Source of the DNA: Promethearchaeota archaeon
GTDB taxonomy: Archaea > Asgardarchaeota > Lokiarchaeia > Sigyniarchaeales > SOKP01
DNA length: 64,000 nucleotides
Reading direction: 5' to 3'
NCBI GenBank assembly: GCA_019057865.1
Contig: JAHLWP010000005.1
Span: forward strand, 62,001 to 126,000
Shown here piece after piece: positions 63,537 through 64,000 of the stretch. Under the pieces are notes generated by a model, which made no database searches, was not told the origin of the DNA, and saw only the letters and a list, made by a program, of their open reading frames with translations. Numbering within the stretch: position 1 is the first letter of the stretch; every line of letters starts with the position of its first letter. The position numbers and the translations under genes were made by a program.

Positions 63537-64000
63537 TTATTGCTCAATTTTAGTACCGCACCACTTACAGAATTTATCTTTCTCCAGAAACTTGCTTCCA
63601 CAATAGGAACATGTTTTTGACATTGCTGGTGTAGTAACTGAAGGAGTACCAAGTTGCCTTCCTTGTATTTTACCCCCACAATTTGGACAGAATTGGGCAT
63701 CTGGTGAATGAGTTGTACCACAACGAATACATTTATAAGTAGGGGGGGGTGCTTTTTGAGTAGGAGTTGTTGGAGTTAAAGGTTTAGTGGGCATTGAAGG
63801 TTCGGTTGGTGCTGCAGGTTTAGGAGGGGCTTTACTTTTCAATTTTTTTTGACCTTTTCTAGCAATAACAGCAGCTATTATTAATATGACAACTATAACT
63901 GTGATAATTATCAATATTGGGCTAACTTCTAACCATCTATCAATTGATGTTATACCAGTATCATAACTTACATCAAAAGTGATTAAAGTAGATTCTTCTG
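63537..64000 (-). CDS. Membrane protein with cytoplasmic zinc ribbons, N-terminus beyond window edge
   Basis: About 153 visible residues. The frame does not begin at TTG 63914, since it stays open to the window end (EESTLITFDVSYDTG..., then SIDRWLEVSP). This gives an outer domain, a transmembrane helix (ILIIITVIVVILIIAAVIA), a Pro/Thr-rich linker, and two zinc ribbons CIRCG...CPNCG and CSYCG...CKWCG. The full protein is probably a type I membrane protein with an extracellular domain to the right of the window. Related ribbons are found in the proteins at 3618 and 21356. Confidence 0.7.
   Translation of the reverse strand, partial: EESTLITFDVSYDTGITSIDRWLEVSPILIIITVIVVILIIAAVIARKGQKKLKSKAPPKPAAPTEPSMPTKPLTPTTPTQKAPPPTYKCIRCGTTHSPDAQFCPNCGGKIQGRQLGTPSVTTPAMSKTCSYCGSKFLEKDKFCKWCGTKIEQ

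Noticed and set aside
1-64000. tRNA, rRNA, CRISPR arrays and insertion sequences
   Set aside because: Intergenic regions were scanned by eye for GTTC-loop tRNA patterns, repeated 25-40-bp spacer arrays and transposase motifs; none was found. A covariance search would be more sensitive.

Overview
The window reads as a piece of an AT-rich archaeal chromosome, most likely an Asgard archaeon of the Lokiarchaeia type. The archaeal calls are a split purine pathway (PurS/PurQ/PurL), RadA, an archaeal tRNA-splicing endonuclease, an A-type ATP synthase operon with an intein in subunit A, an archaeal CODH/ACS alpha subunit and a GH57 branching enzyme. The Asgard hint is an Arf-like GTPase fused to a longin-like N-terminus, encoded directly upstream of a V4R (TRAPP/Bet3-superfamily) protein. 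MEMO, class I fructose-bisphosphatase and paired VIT-like membrane proteins fit the same picture. The assignment rests on gene content alone. No rRNA, tRNA, IS element or CRISPR array was seen.

Layout. 1-6.4 kb (minus strand): truncated cdhA, the V4R protein, the longin-GTPase, a zinc-ribbon protein with W-E-E-E-type repeats, and a membrane-anchored protein with two M23 peptidase domains. 6.9-14.1 kb: an RHH regulator, then sugar-nucleotide and glucan genes (GalT-like transferase, sugar-1-phosphate nucleotidyltransferase, GH57 branching enzyme, a phosphohexomutase homologue that has lost its active-site residues), and a membrane protein with a decayed C-terminal tail. 14.2-21.8 kb: radA, OsmC, a YdjM-like membrane protein, a PfkB kinase, a coiled-coil protein, MEMO, endA and fbp. 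21.8-32.5 kb (minus): A-ATPase operon in the order K-C-G/H-F-E-A-B-D-I.

32.6-44.1 kb: a DUF47/PhoU-like protein, two VIT-like proteins, a 2-hydroxyacyl-CoA dehydratase-type activator with two dehydratase-like subunits, a second copy of the large subunit 4.4 kb further on, GGCT-like and GATase-like proteins, and a minus-strand operon of half-glycosyltransferase, GH130 and GT4. 44.1-50.8 kb: a GH13 enzyme, then amino-sugar genes glmS, a nagB-like gene and glmM. 51.1-57.9 kb: an orphan helical protein, then an AGPS/GlcD-like flavoprotein, a CCG-type Fe-S protein and an FGGY kinase in one operon, followed by an alpha/beta hydrolase. 57.9-63 kb: a MazG-like pyrophosphohydrolase and purC, purS, purQ, purL. 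The right edge cuts through a membrane protein with cytoplasmic zinc ribbons.

The most unusual signals are: (i) at least five genes whose conserved N-terminus begins upstream of any ATG/GTG/TTG, with AUU/AUC/AUA as the only plausible initiators, often behind a Shine-Dalgarno-like sequence; (ii) the longin-GTPase plus V4R gene pair; (iii) a phosphohexomutase that has lost the phospho-serine and a metal-binding aspartate while a canonical paralogue sits 38 kb away; (iv) a tandem M23 protein in an archaeon; (v) a 540-residue intein splitting the P-loop of AtpA; (vi) an in-frame, 60-nt-spaced repeated tail behind a stop codon; and (vii) palindromes and direct repeats that look like operators.
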